DNA of 21,549 nucleotides, taken from positions 1-21,549 of the forward strand of contig CAUJEQ010000060.1 in the NCBI GenBank assembly GCA_963169135.1. Direction: 5' to 3'. This document shows, one piece after another, positions 7,147-14,502 of the stretch. Origin of the DNA: Chloroflexota bacterium. GTDB taxonomy: Bacteria; Chloroflexota; Dehalococcoidia; Tepidiformales; Tepidiformaceae. The position numbers and the translations under genes were made by a program. The notes under the pieces were generated by a model. That model was not told where the DNA came from. It ran no database searches and saw nothing but the letters and a program-made list of their open reading frames with translations. Numbering within the stretch: position 1 is the first letter of the stretch; each line of letters begins with the position of its first letter.

Positions 7147-8120
7147 CACAGGTCCAGATGAAGACGCTCTATGGGCCGGTCGCCGAGGACATGATCCTCG
7201 TCGAGGACCTCCTGGAGTCGACCAAGGCCGTTGACCTGGCGCCGCTCAAGCGCATGCTCGACCATGCACTGGAGGCCAGGGGCAAACGCATGCGGCCCGG
7301 GCTCGTGCTGCTGGCCGGGAGCCTGGGCGACTACAACCTGAACAAGCTCGTCCCACTCGGGGCGGCAATCGAGCTGCTGCACACCGCCAGCCTTGTACAC
7401 GACGACGTGGTCGACGGCGCGATGAGCCGCCGCGGGCGGCCGACGGCGAATGCCGTGTTCGACAACGCCCTGACCGTGCTGCTGGGCGACTACATGTTCG
7501 CAAACGCCGCCGAGATGGTGACCCGCACCGGCAGCCTCGCCGTGACGCGGCTTTTCGCGCTGGCGCTCATGAAGATGACCAGCGGTGAACTCGACCAGGA
7601 TGCCGCCGCCTTCGACGTCGGCAAGGACGTTCAGCAGTACCTCTGGCGCATCGGCGGAAAGACGGCCGCTCTGTTCGCGAACGCCACGGAGGGCGGCGCG
7701 ACGCTCGGCAACTGCAGCGAACGGGCGATCGAAGCGATGCGGACGTATGGGTACAGCCTCGGCATGGCGTTTCAGATCGTCGACGACGTGCTGGATTTCA
7801 ACGGCGACGAGGAATCGATGGGCAAGCCGGTTGGGAGCGATCTTCTCGAGGGAACAATCACCCTCCCCGGGCTGCTCTTCCTCGAGCGCTATCCCCAGGA
7901 CAACCCGATCAAGCGGTTCATCCTCGCGAAGCGCGACCGGGACGCCCGCCTGCGGGAGGCGCTCGACGCGGTCGCGAACTCCGAGGTGCTGGATGATTCA
8001 CTGGACATCGCCCGGGATTATGTGAAGCGGGCCAACGAAGCTATCAGCTTCCTTCCAGAGAGCGACACGAAGCGTTGCATGCTCGACCTCGGCGAGTACG
8101 TCCTTAGCCGACGGAGCTAA
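7143..8120 (+). CDS. Polyprenyl diphosphate synthase (trans, long-chain type)
   Basis: Trans-isoprenyl diphosphate synthase that condenses IPP units onto an allylic primer, giving the side chain of a quinone or a similar long prenyl chain. The 325 residues show GKRMRPGLV (47-55) for IPP binding, the first aspartate motif DDVVD (87-91) and the second, DDVLD (214-218), and GGKTA (171-175). The residues 4 and 5 before the first motif are Ser83 and Ala82; small residues there allow long products, so a C30 or longer chain is inferred. The ATG start overlaps the tatD stop (ATGA). A longer frame upstream is the tatD shadow. Candidate names are ispB or hepT; I leave the symbol open because chain length is unknown. 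Confidence 0.93.
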   Translation: MTQVQMKTLYGPVAEDMILVEDLLESTKAVDLAPLKRMLDHALEARGKRMRPGLVLLAGSLGDYNLNKLVPLGAAIELLHTASLVHDDVVDGAMSRRGRPTANAVFDNALTVLLGDYMFANAAEMVTRTGSLAVTRLFALALMKMTSGELDQDAAAFDVGKDVQQYLWRIGGKTAALFANATEGGATLGNCSERAIEAMRTYGYSLGMAFQIVDDVLDFNGDEESMGKPVGSDLLEGTITLPGLLFLERYPQDNPIKRFILAKRDRDARLREALDAVANSEVLDDSLDIARDYVKRANEAISFLPESDTKRCMLDLGEYVLSRRS

Positions 8121-8122
8121 GG
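8102..8122. other. Hairpin at the end of the prenyl synthase gene, spanning its stop codon
   Basis: CCTTAGC (8102-8108) and GCTAAGG (8116-8122) are perfect inverted copies around a 7-nt loop, and the TAA stop of the prenyl synthase lies in the right arm. The two flanking genes converge only 12 nt apart, so a transcript from either side would form it. There is no U-run on either strand, so termination is possible but unproven. Confidence 0.35.
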
Positions 8123-8132
8123 GGCCGGGAGG

Positions 8133-8573
8133 CTACAGGCCGCGGGGTGTGCCCTGGCGGACCACGCGGCCCTCATCGTAGAACTTGGTCACCTCGGTAG
8201 GCTTCACGGAGTTACCGTAGAGGTCCGTGAGTTCGCCGCGCCGGGCAGCTGCGCGCATGTCCTTGAGCTCCTGCTGTTCGCCCTTGCTGCGCTTGGCCTT
8301 CGGCGCCGGCTTGTTGATCTCCGGATGCTCGTTCGGGCGGGCGCTCTTGACGAGCTTCGAGACCTTTTGGCCAAGGTGGTAGTAGCTACCGTCATCGGGG
8401 ATGCGGCGCGGATAGCCCTCGCGGAAGGTGAACGCCGCGAACGAGGTGGGCATGATGCGCTTCGCGTCCTTGTAGCACTGGGGGCAAGGCACGGGGTCAG
8501 AGGCTTCGCGGATGGGCCGAAGCTCTTCGAAGATGCCGTTGCAGGGCTCGCAGAAGTATTCGTAAAGGGGCAT
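8133..8573 (-). CDS. FmdB family zinc-ribbon protein
   Basis: Small putative regulatory or structural zinc protein. It opens with MPLYEYFCEPCNG, the typical start of the family, and has two CxxC knuckles (C8/C11 and C30/C33) that would bind one zinc ion. At 146 aa it is longer than most FmdB proteins (about 70-110). The extra C-terminal part is charged, rich in Lys, Arg and Glu, and probably extended or helical. Its molecular role is not established in general. The ATG follows the recO TGA directly with no gap, so it is the last gene of the dnaX operon. It converges on the prenyl synthase gene. Confidence 0.88.
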   Translation of the reverse strand: MPLYEYFCEPCNGIFEELRPIREASDPVPCPQCYKDAKRIMPTSFAAFTFREGYPRRIPDDGSYYHLGQKVSKLVKSARPNEHPEINKPAPKAKRSKGEQQELKDMRAAARRGELTDLYGNSVKPTEVTKFYDEGRVVRQGTPRGL

Positions 8574-9401
8574 TCAAGGCTCCGGGGGAACGGGGTTGGA
8601 TTGGTCTGATTGTACATGGTTCGCAGAAAGAGCCGGGATACGGTCCGCTCGCTCCAGCGCGTCCATGTAGCGGGTGGTGTTGAGCTCGCGGTCGAGCACC
8701 GGGCGGACCAGGTCGCCAAGCGCAGCCCGCAGTTCGTGCTCGAGGGCATCGTCGAGCCTCAGGCTGTCAAACTGGTCGATGGTTGCGGTACGGCCGTAGC
8801 GAAGCACCTTGATCGCGCGCACGCTGAGGATGCGCCCGGAGCTGGCCGCCGGCCGGCAGACGCGGCACACCAGGCCGCCAGCCGGCCCGGAGATGAGCGT
8901 CTCCTCTTCCGGCAGTTTCTGGCGGCAGATCGCGCAGGCGTCGAGCTGGGCTTCGTAGCCGGTGATGGCAAGGAGGTGAAGCTCGAAGTAGCGCGCGGCC
9001 TGGGCCGAGGCCCCGCCATCCAGGGCATGGAACACATCGACCAGCAGCTCATAGATGGGCCGCTGTTCGACCCGGTCGATAGTGAAACGGTCGGCCAGCT
9101 CGGCACAGTAGAGCGCAAGGTTCATGCGTTCCAGGTCGGCCTTGAGTGCGCGGTGGGCCTCGATGGTCTCAGCCTGGGTGAAGACATCGAGGCTGCGCCC
9201 GCGGGCGACGTGCACTTGCACGCGGGTCAGCGGCTCGAGATGGCCGCGCATACGGCTCTTTGCCTTGCGCACGCCGCGCGCAACCGCGTCGAACTTGCCT
9301 TCGTGGAGGCTGAAGAGCGTCAGGATCGAGTCAGCCTCACCGATGTTCCGGCGGCGGAGGACGATGCCCTCGGTGGAGTAGCTCCGCGAGCGGTCGGTCA
9401 C
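8574..9401 (-). CDS. recO: DNA repair protein RecO
   Basis: Recombination mediator that, with RecR and RecF, loads RecA onto SSB-covered single-stranded DNA. The 275-aa protein has the N-terminal OB-fold (TEGIVLRRRNIGEADSILT, 10-28) and a central helical domain. Its zinc site is C156/C159 and C179/C182, with the family signature SGPAGGLVC between the two pairs. The GTG start is supported by AGGAGG five bases upstream, inside the end of recR. The recR stop abuts this start with no gap, so RecO and RecR are made together, fitting their physical complex. The last 20 or so residues look unstructured. Confidence 0.93.
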   Translation of the reverse strand: MTDRSRSYSTEGIVLRRRNIGEADSILTLFSLHEGKFDAVARGVRKAKSRMRGHLEPLTRVQVHVARGRSLDVFTQAETIEAHRALKADLERMNLALYCAELADRFTIDRVEQRPIYELLVDVFHALDGGASAQAARYFELHLLAITGYEAQLDACAICRQKLPEEETLISGPAGGLVCRVCRPAASSGRILSVRAIKVLRYGRTATIDQFDSLRLDDALEHELRAALGDLVRPVLDRELNTTRYMDALERADRIPALSANHVQSDQSNPVPPEP

Positions 9402-10010
9402 CTAGACCTCCTGGCGGCCCTCGAGGGCGCGCGCGAGGGTCACGTCGTCGGTGTACTCGAGGTCGGCGCCGCTGGGGAGTCCCCGCGCGAGACGTGTCAC
9501 CTTCACGCCGGCGGGCCCGATGAGGCGCTGGACGTACATAGCGGTCGCCTCACCTTCGAGGCTGGGATTCGTGGCCATGATGACTTCCTGGATTTCGCCT
9601 GCCTGAAGCCGGACGACGAGTTCGCGGATGTGGATGTGTTCGGGACCGATGCCGTCCATGGGGCTCAGGACGCCGTGGAGGACGTGGTAAAGGCCGCGGT
9701 AGCCGCCGGAGCGCTCGATTGCGAGCACATCGAGGGGCTGTTCGACCACGCAGACCACGGAGCGGTCGCGGCGCTCGTCCCGGCAGTAGCCGCAGGGGTC
9801 GGACTCGGTGATGTTCATGCACTGCGAGCAGAGGCGAATCCGCTGTTTCACGTCGAGGATGGCCTGGGCGAGCGCGGAGGCTTCCTGCTCGGTCGTCCGG
9901 AGGATGTGGTAGGCGAGCCGCTGGGCAGACTTGGGGCCGATGCCTGGCAGCCGGTGGAATGACTCCACCAAGCGCTGGATTGGCTCAGGGGTAGACGAGC
10001 CTTCGGCCAC
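9402..10010 (-). CDS. recR: Recombination protein RecR
   Basis: Ring-forming partner of RecO in the RecFOR pathway. The 202 residues contain the helix-hairpin-helix LPGIGPKSAQRLA (21-33), a four-cysteine zinc finger (C61, C64, C73, C76), a Toprim domain from about residue 84 (VCVVEQPLDVLAIE) and the C-terminal GLPSGADLEYTDDVTLARAL (178-197). All are in the standard order and the length is normal. The start is GTG, eight bases after the ybaB stop. Placement after dnaX and ybaB is one of the most conserved gene orders in bacteria. Confidence 0.96.
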   Translation of the reverse strand: MAEGSSTPEPIQRLVESFHRLPGIGPKSAQRLAYHILRTTEQEASALAQAILDVKQRIRLCSQCMNITESDPCGYCRDERRDRSVVCVVEQPLDVLAIERSGGYRGLYHVLHGVLSPMDGIGPEHIHIRELVVRLQAGEIQEVIMATNPSLEGEATAMYVQRLIGPAGVKVTRLARGLPSGADLEYTDDVTLARALEGRQEV

Positions 10011-10018
10011 CTCGTGGG

Positions 10019-10405
10019 CTAACCGATGCCGAGGCCGGGCAGGCCGAGCCCGCCCGTTATCGCCCCGAAGGACTGCTGCTGCAAGTCGTTGGCCTTCTCG
10101 GATGCGTCGGAGATCGCGGCCATGATGAGGTCCTCGAGCATCTCGACATCCTCAGGATCGACCACATCGGGCGAGAGCTTGATGCCGGTGATCTTCTGTT
10201 CGCCGGACATTGTGACGCGTACGGCGCCGCCGCCGGCCGTACCCTCGACCGCGGAGGCGGCGAGTTCGGCCTGAGCCTTCGCCAACATCTCCTGGGCCTG
10301 GGCGAGCGCGTTGGGGCTGCCGCCAGGGCCGCCCATCGAACTGCGCCCGGGCAGGCCGCCGCCGCCACGCCGCAGATACCGGTTGTTGCCGCTGCTCTTT
10401 GCCAT
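10019..10405 (-). CDS. YbaB/EbfC family nucleoid-associated protein
   Basis: Small dimeric DNA-binding protein of the nucleoid. The 128 aa show the family's pattern: an N-terminal amphipathic helix (ALAQAQEMLAKAQAELA, 33-49), then a beta-strand region with VRVTMSGEQKITGIKLSP (62-79), then a second helix (EDVEMLEDLIMAAISDAS, 85-102). The N-terminal 30 residues (Gly, Arg and Ser rich) and the Gly/Leu-rich tail are longer than usual. A longer frame starts upstream at 10492 but lies inside dnaX; the ATG at 10405, one base after the dnaX stop, fits best. Co-transcribed with dnaX and recR. Confidence 0.88.
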   Translation of the reverse strand: MAKSSGNNRYLRRGGGGLPGRSSMGGPGGSPNALAQAQEMLAKAQAELAASAVEGTAGGGAVRVTMSGEQKITGIKLSPDVVDPEDVEMLEDLIMAAISDASEKANDLQQQSFGAITGGLGLPGLGIG

Positions 10406-10406
10406 A

Positions 10407-11918
10407 TCAGTCCTTCCCGACGGGGGTTGCGCCCATGGCCTTCGCCGCCTCGGCGAGGTGGCCGCGGCGCGTTTCGCGGCGCGGTTGGGCACTGCCGTCG
10501 ATCAACGTCACTTTCAAGGTTACCGGGTGGCCGAGAATCACGGCAGCCTGCTCTTCCACCATCGCCCTGCACACTGTATCGACCTTGCCCATCGGCATCT
10601 GCCGCTGGAAGCCGAGGGAGAGCTCCGCGCCATCCATCTCGAGCACCTCGAAGGAGCCGTTGAGCCACATCGCATGCGAAGGGTTGACCATTTTGCAGTG
10701 CTCGTAGAGGTCACGGGCGAACTTCTCTTCGCGCGATAGGGGGGTATTGCTTGGCACGGGCGCCGGTGCGGCACCTCCCGCGGGACGCTCAACGGGCTGC
10801 CGCGCCGCGGCCGGCACGCCGCCTGCGACGGCGACGGGCTGGGCAGGAAGGCCCCCACCGAGTATGACTGCGGCGCAGGCGACTTCAAGCGGTATCGGGC
10901 TCGCCGGGTCGAGGCGGAAATCGGCCTTCGCCAGCTCGGCGATGGCGGCGGCAAGCAACCGGACCCCATCGGCGCGGGCACGGGTAGCGGCAATCAGCTC
11001 GTCCTGTGGGTGCTCGGCGGCCGGCTCGCGCTTGAGTGCTTCAGGGACGATCTCGCGCATCAGGTCGATGGTGGCGCGAGTGAAGCGCGCGATGTCGATG
11101 CCGTCATCGGCGACGGTCCGCGCGATTTCGAGCGCGGTGCCCAGATCGTCCGCGAGGATCGCGCTGACGAGACCAGCCACGCGGCTATCGCTCACCTGGC
11201 CCATCGCTGCGCGCACATCTTCGACGGTGACCGCGTTACCGTAGCGGGCGGTCACCTGTTCGAGCATGGTGATGGCGTCACGCAGGCCGCCACGCGACTG
11301 GACGGCGATGGCGAGGAGGCCATCGCGCGGGACGGAAAAGCCCTCCTGTTCGCAGATGAACTGGAGGCGGTCGATGATGGCCTCGTTGGGGACGCGGTGG
11401 AAGTCGTAGCGCTGGCAGCGGGAGATGATGGTTGCGGGGACCTTGTGGAGGTCGGTAGTGGCGAGGATGAAGACTGCGTGCGGTGGCGGCTCCTCCAGGG
11501 TCTTCAGGAGGGCATTGAAGGCGCCATCGGTGAGCATGTGCACTTCATCGAGGAGGTAGACCTTCTTCGTGAGGTCGGATGGCGCGAAGGCGATCTTCTC
11601 GCGCAAGTCCCGAATGTCCTCGATACCGCGGTTGCTGGCCGCGTCCATCTCGATGAGGTCGAGCGCGTTGCCGGCGAGGATCGCGCGGCAGGGCGGGCAG
11701 GTGTTGCAGGGCTCGCCGTCGGTCAGGTTGGCGCAGTTGAGCGAGCGGGCCAGGATCCGGGCGGTGGTCGTCTTACCCGTGCCACGGGGCCCGCTGAACA
11801 GGTACGCGTGGGCGACCTGGCCCGAGGCCAGGGCGTTCCGCAGTGTGCGGACAATGTGGTCTTGCCCGACGACCTCGTCGAAACCGCGTGGCCGCCACTT
11901 CCCGTAAAGCACATCCAC
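10407..11918 (-). CDS. dnaX: DNA polymerase III subunit gamma/tau
   Basis: ATPase of the clamp loader that puts the beta clamp on DNA. Domain order is clear in the 503 aa: VLYGKWRP start, Walker A GPRGTGKT (43-50), zinc site C62/C71/C74/C77, Walker B LLDEVH (122-127), EEPPPHAVFILATT and the SRC arginine-finger motif (166-168). A Pro/Ala-rich linker (about 375-405) leads to a C-terminal tau-like domain. It is shorter than E. coli tau (643 aa). I found no A-rich slippery heptamer, so a separate gamma form by frameshifting is unlikely. The GTG start at 11918 fits; a second GTG two codons on (11912) is the alternative. A TATACT box lies upstream. Confidence 0.95.
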   Translation of the reverse strand: MDVLYGKWRPRGFDEVVGQDHIVRTLRNALASGQVAHAYLFSGPRGTGKTTTARILARSLNCANLTDGEPCNTCPPCRAILAGNALDLIEMDAASNRGIEDIRDLREKIAFAPSDLTKKVYLLDEVHMLTDGAFNALLKTLEEPPPHAVFILATTDLHKVPATIISRCQRYDFHRVPNEAIIDRLQFICEQEGFSVPRDGLLAIAVQSRGGLRDAITMLEQVTARYGNAVTVEDVRAAMGQVSDSRVAGLVSAILADDLGTALEIARTVADDGIDIARFTRATIDLMREIVPEALKREPAAEHPQDELIAATRARADGVRLLAAAIAELAKADFRLDPASPIPLEVACAAVILGGGLPAQPVAVAGGVPAAARQPVERPAGGAAPAPVPSNTPLSREEKFARDLYEHCKMVNPSHAMWLNGSFEVLEMDGAELSLGFQRQMPMGKVDTVCRAMVEEQAAVILGHPVTLKVTLIDGSAQPRRETRRGHLAEAAKAMGATPVGKD

Positions 11919-11940
11919 CCCTGGGGGATTGAGTACCCCG

Positions 11941-11969
11941 AGTATAGAACAAATGTACCGCCGGGACAG
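11941..11969 (-). promoter_or_regulatory. Putative promoter of the dnaX operon
   Basis: On the minus strand: CTGTCC (11964-11969), 17-nt spacer, TATACT (11941-11946), followed by CGGGG. The -10 box matches consensus at 5 of 6, the -35 box is poor. Transcription would begin about 15 nt before the GTG start. The -35 region lies inside the left arm of the terminator hairpin of the gene upstream. The same CTGTC/TATACTCGGG arrangement occurs before the gene that ends at 14503. Confidence 0.5.
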
Positions 11970-11988
11970 CCCATCAGCGCCCCGGCGG
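11958..11988 (-). terminator. Hairpin terminator after the CoA-transferase operon
   Basis: An 8-bp perfect inverted repeat, CCGCCGGG (11958-11965) and CCCGGCGG (11981-11988), with a 15-nt loop, lies just past the stop of the CoA-transferase gene at 11997. On the minus strand it is followed by a T-rich stretch (ACATTTGTTCT). It separates the CoA-transferase operon from dnaX, though the long loop and mixed U-tract make it only moderately strong. Confidence 0.5.
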
Positions 11989-11996
11989 GAACAGGT

Positions 11997-13253
11997 TTAG
12001 AGGAGCACGCCCTCGGCGAGCAGGTCAGCGATCTCGTCCATGTTGAGGCCGATGATGCGTTCGCAGACGTCCATGGTGTGTTCGCCCATGAGCGGGGCTG
12101 GCGCGGCAATGTAGCCGGGCGTCTCGCTGAGGACGAACGCGGGACCGTCGTGTGCCTCGCGGCCGGCCTCGGGGTGCTCGACATACTGGTAGTAGCCGCG
12201 GCTCCGCATGTGCTCGTCGCGATCGAGCAGGTCCTGGGAGTTTTGAACGACGCCCGCGGGAACACCGGCGGCCTGGAGCGCTGCACAGGCCTCCTCGGCC
12301 TTACGGTCCTTGGTCCAGGAGTTGATGAGGGATTCGAGTTCGTCTTCGTTCTGCTTGCGGGCGGCGAGGGTGACGAATTTCGGATCGGTGGCCCCTTCGG
12401 GATGGCCCAGGGCAGCCGCGGCGCGTTGCCATTCGGCGTCGTCGCGGCAGGCGATCACCACCCAGCGGTCGAGCGAGCCGATCGAATCGGGGTCATCGGC
12501 GCAACGGAAAGCGCCGTGGGGCGCGGCGTTGGGGTTGCGGTTGCCGGTTCGGGTGGGATTGCTGCCGTTCGCGAGGTGCTCAATGACGGCGGTACCGAGC
12601 GTGTTCACGACCGACTCGACCTGCGGGAGTTCGATGCACTGGCCTTTGCCGGTGCGGTTCCGGTAGCGGAGCGCCGCCATCATTGCGGTCACGGTATGGC
12701 CGGGGTTGATGACGTAGTCGGGGTAGTTTGTGCCCACGCCGAACGGCGGGCGATTCGGGAAGCCGGACATTTCGCTGATGCCAGTGACAGGAGTGAGTAC
12801 GGCGCCGAAGCCAAGGTAATCCCGGTGGGGCCCCTCCATTCCCTGCATGGGAGCATAGGCAGCGATGATCCGCGGGTTCACTTTGGCGATCTGGTGGTAG
12901 TGGAGGTTCCACTTGTCGATGACGCGCGGTGTGAAGTTGGTGAGGAAGATGTCGCACTTTTCGATGAGGCGATAGCCGATCTCCTGACCCTTCTCGGTGT
13001 TGAGGTTGAGCTGGAGCGAGAGTTTTCCGGCATTGAAGTTGTTGAAGTAGCCGGAGACGTTGTAGCCGCCCTTGAACGAGCCATCTTCATTCATGGCGAA
13101 GGGGTGGACACGGCGGAGCGCATCGACCTTGGTCTCCGATTCCACGCGGACGACTTCGGCGCCGTAGGTGGAGAGGGTATTGCCGGCGATGGGCCCGGCG
13201 CCGAACCAGGAAAAGTCGGCGACGCGGATTCCTTCGAGCGGTCGTTTAGCCAT
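11997..13253 (-). CDS. CaiB/BaiF (class III) CoA-transferase, subunit or paralog A
   Basis: Class III CoA-transferases move CoA between acyl donors and acceptors through an aspartyl-CoA thioester. The 418-aa protein has the family's N-terminal Rossmann-like part (LEGIRVADFSWFGAGPIAG, 6-24; YGAEVVRVES, 30-39), the fork LQLNLNTEKGQEI (80-92) and a likely catalytic Asp179 in the NYPDYVINPGH stretch. The tail has MGEHTMDV, the common end motif. ATG start with AGGAGG six bases upstream. It lies 10 nt after another, clearly different CoA-transferase, which suggests a heteromer such as BbsEF or SmtAB. The substrate is unknown; a link to fatty-acid, aromatic or terpenoid breakdown is inference. Confidence 0.9.
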   Translation of the reverse strand: MAKRPLEGIRVADFSWFGAGPIAGNTLSTYGAEVVRVESETKVDALRRVHPFAMNEDGSFKGGYNVSGYFNNFNAGKLSLQLNLNTEKGQEIGYRLIEKCDIFLTNFTPRVIDKWNLHYHQIAKVNPRIIAAYAPMQGMEGPHRDYLGFGAVLTPVTGISEMSGFPNRPPFGVGTNYPDYVINPGHTVTAMMAALRYRNRTGKGQCIELPQVESVVNTLGTAVIEHLANGSNPTRTGNRNPNAAPHGAFRCADDPDSIGSLDRWVVIACRDDAEWQRAAAALGHPEGATDPKFVTLAARKQNEDELESLINSWTKDRKAEEACAALQAAGVPAGVVQNSQDLLDRDEHMRSRGYYQYVEHPEAGREAHDGPAFVLSETPGYIAAPAPLMGEHTMDVCERIIGLNMDEIADLLAEGVLL

Positions 13254-13263
13254 GGAGGTCCTC

Positions 13264-14499
13264 CTACGTGAGCGCGCCGAGCACGGCGGCGGTATGTTCG
13301 CCCAGGCGGGGCGGGCGGCTGATGATTGCGGGTGATTCGGAAAGCCGGTAAGGAGGTCCGGGGAACTCGACCGGTTTGCCTGCGGGGGCCTCGGGGAACT
13401 GGACGAACCAGTCTCGCGCCCGGAGCTGCGTGTTTTCGGCGAGGTCCTTCGGCGTCGAGACGATGCCGATCAGCAACCGCCGTTCCTGGCCGACCTCATA
13501 CGCCTCTCGCGAGGTCTTGTCGGCGAAAAAGGTGGCAATGACCTCGTTCACGTGGGGCAGCAGCGGAATGTACTTCATGGCGTCTTCCGGGTTGCCCATC
13601 AGCTGCGTTAGCCAGCCCATGTTGAGCTGGGAGATGAGCGATGCGTAGGGCTCATCATCGAGGTCCGCAGCTTTGCCTTCCTCGCGCATCCAGTCGATGA
13701 GGTCTGGGAGGTCTCCACCGGCCGGGGCGATGATATAGAGCAGGATGTAGCCGTCCTTGGTCTTCAGCGTACCCGAGCCAGGGATGGCGATCGGGATCCC
13801 GCCCTGGGCGCCGGCACGAACGCGATTCTTCTTCTGAAAGTCCCAGGTCTGCATGGCGGTCTCCTGGGACATGGAGATGGCCTCCTGAGCGGAAACGTCG
13901 ACCAGCTGACCGTTGCCCGTAGCCTCGGCGTGGAGGAGCGCCATGAGTGCGCCCTGTGCGGCCTGGATGCTGGCGGAAATGTCAGCCTGGTGGCCGTAGA
14001 TCATATTTGGCGGGTCCACGGGCTCGCCCGCCAGAGTCATGATGCCGCCCATCGCCTGCCCGACGATATCGGAATAGGCCCAGCCGGCATGGGGGCCGGT
14101 CTGACCGAAGCCGGTGATCGAGGTGTAGACGAGCGAAGGTTTCGCGGCATGGAGGTCCTGGTAGCCCAGCCCGCGAGTGGCCAAGAAGCCGACCGGGTTG
14201 TCCTCGATGAGGATATCGGCCGAGAGCGCGAGCTTCCGGGCCGCGGTGCGCCCTTCCTCGGTCTCCAGGTCGAGCACGACCGATTGCTTCGAGGTGTTGT
14301 GGACCCAGAAGGCGAGGCTGGCGTCGGGATTGCCTTCGTGGCCCGCGAGGAACGGCGCGGAGTTGCGCTGACGCCCGCCCCCGGGAGGTTCCACCTTGAT
14401 GACCTCGGCCCCAAGGTCCGCCAGCAGTCTGCCGCAATAGGAACCGAGTTCATCCGCCAATTCGACGACGCGGACGCCCGCAAGCGCTTGTTCAGTCAT
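13264..14499 (-). CDS. CaiB/BaiF (class III) CoA-transferase, subunit or paralog B
   Basis: Second class III CoA-transferase, 411 aa. LAGVRVVELADELGSYCGR (6-24), LGAEVIKVEPPGG (29-41), the HNTSKQSVVLDLETEEGR segment (67-84) and the candidate catalytic Asp173 in GHQADISAS are all present. The C-terminal LGEHTAAVLG matches the family end. By eye it is only distantly similar to its downstream neighbour (the first lines differ widely), so the two did not arise by a recent duplication. The ATG start sits 3 nt after the stop of the nitronate-monooxygenase-like gene. Both enzymes keep their aspartate, so each could be active. The acceptor acid is not predictable. Confidence 0.9.
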   Translation of the reverse strand: MTEQALAGVRVVELADELGSYCGRLLADLGAEVIKVEPPGGGRQRNSAPFLAGHEGNPDASLAFWVHNTSKQSVVLDLETEEGRTAARKLALSADILIEDNPVGFLATRGLGYQDLHAAKPSLVYTSITGFGQTGPHAGWAYSDIVGQAMGGIMTLAGEPVDPPNMIYGHQADISASIQAAQGALMALLHAEATGNGQLVDVSAQEAISMSQETAMQTWDFQKKNRVRAGAQGGIPIAIPGSGTLKTKDGYILLYIIAPAGGDLPDLIDWMREEGKAADLDDEPYASLISQLNMGWLTQLMGNPEDAMKYIPLLPHVNEVIATFFADKTSREAYEVGQERRLLIGIVSTPKDLAENTQLRARDWFVQFPEAPAGKPVEFPGPPYRLSESPAIISRPPRLGEHTAAVLGALT

Positions 14500-14502
14500 G
14501 AG

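Noticed and set aside
8610..9962. 450-aa plus-strand frame over recO and recR
   Set aside because: Antisense to two well-supported genes and with no family motif.
10407..11918. Programmed frameshift in dnaX giving a gamma subunit
   Set aside because: No A-rich slippery run is visible on the coding strand; the full frame reads straight through.
11010..13271. 753-aa open frame on the plus strand
   Set aside because: It runs antisense across dnaX and a CoA-transferase. Long shadow frames are expected in GC-rich DNA, and it has no conserved motif.
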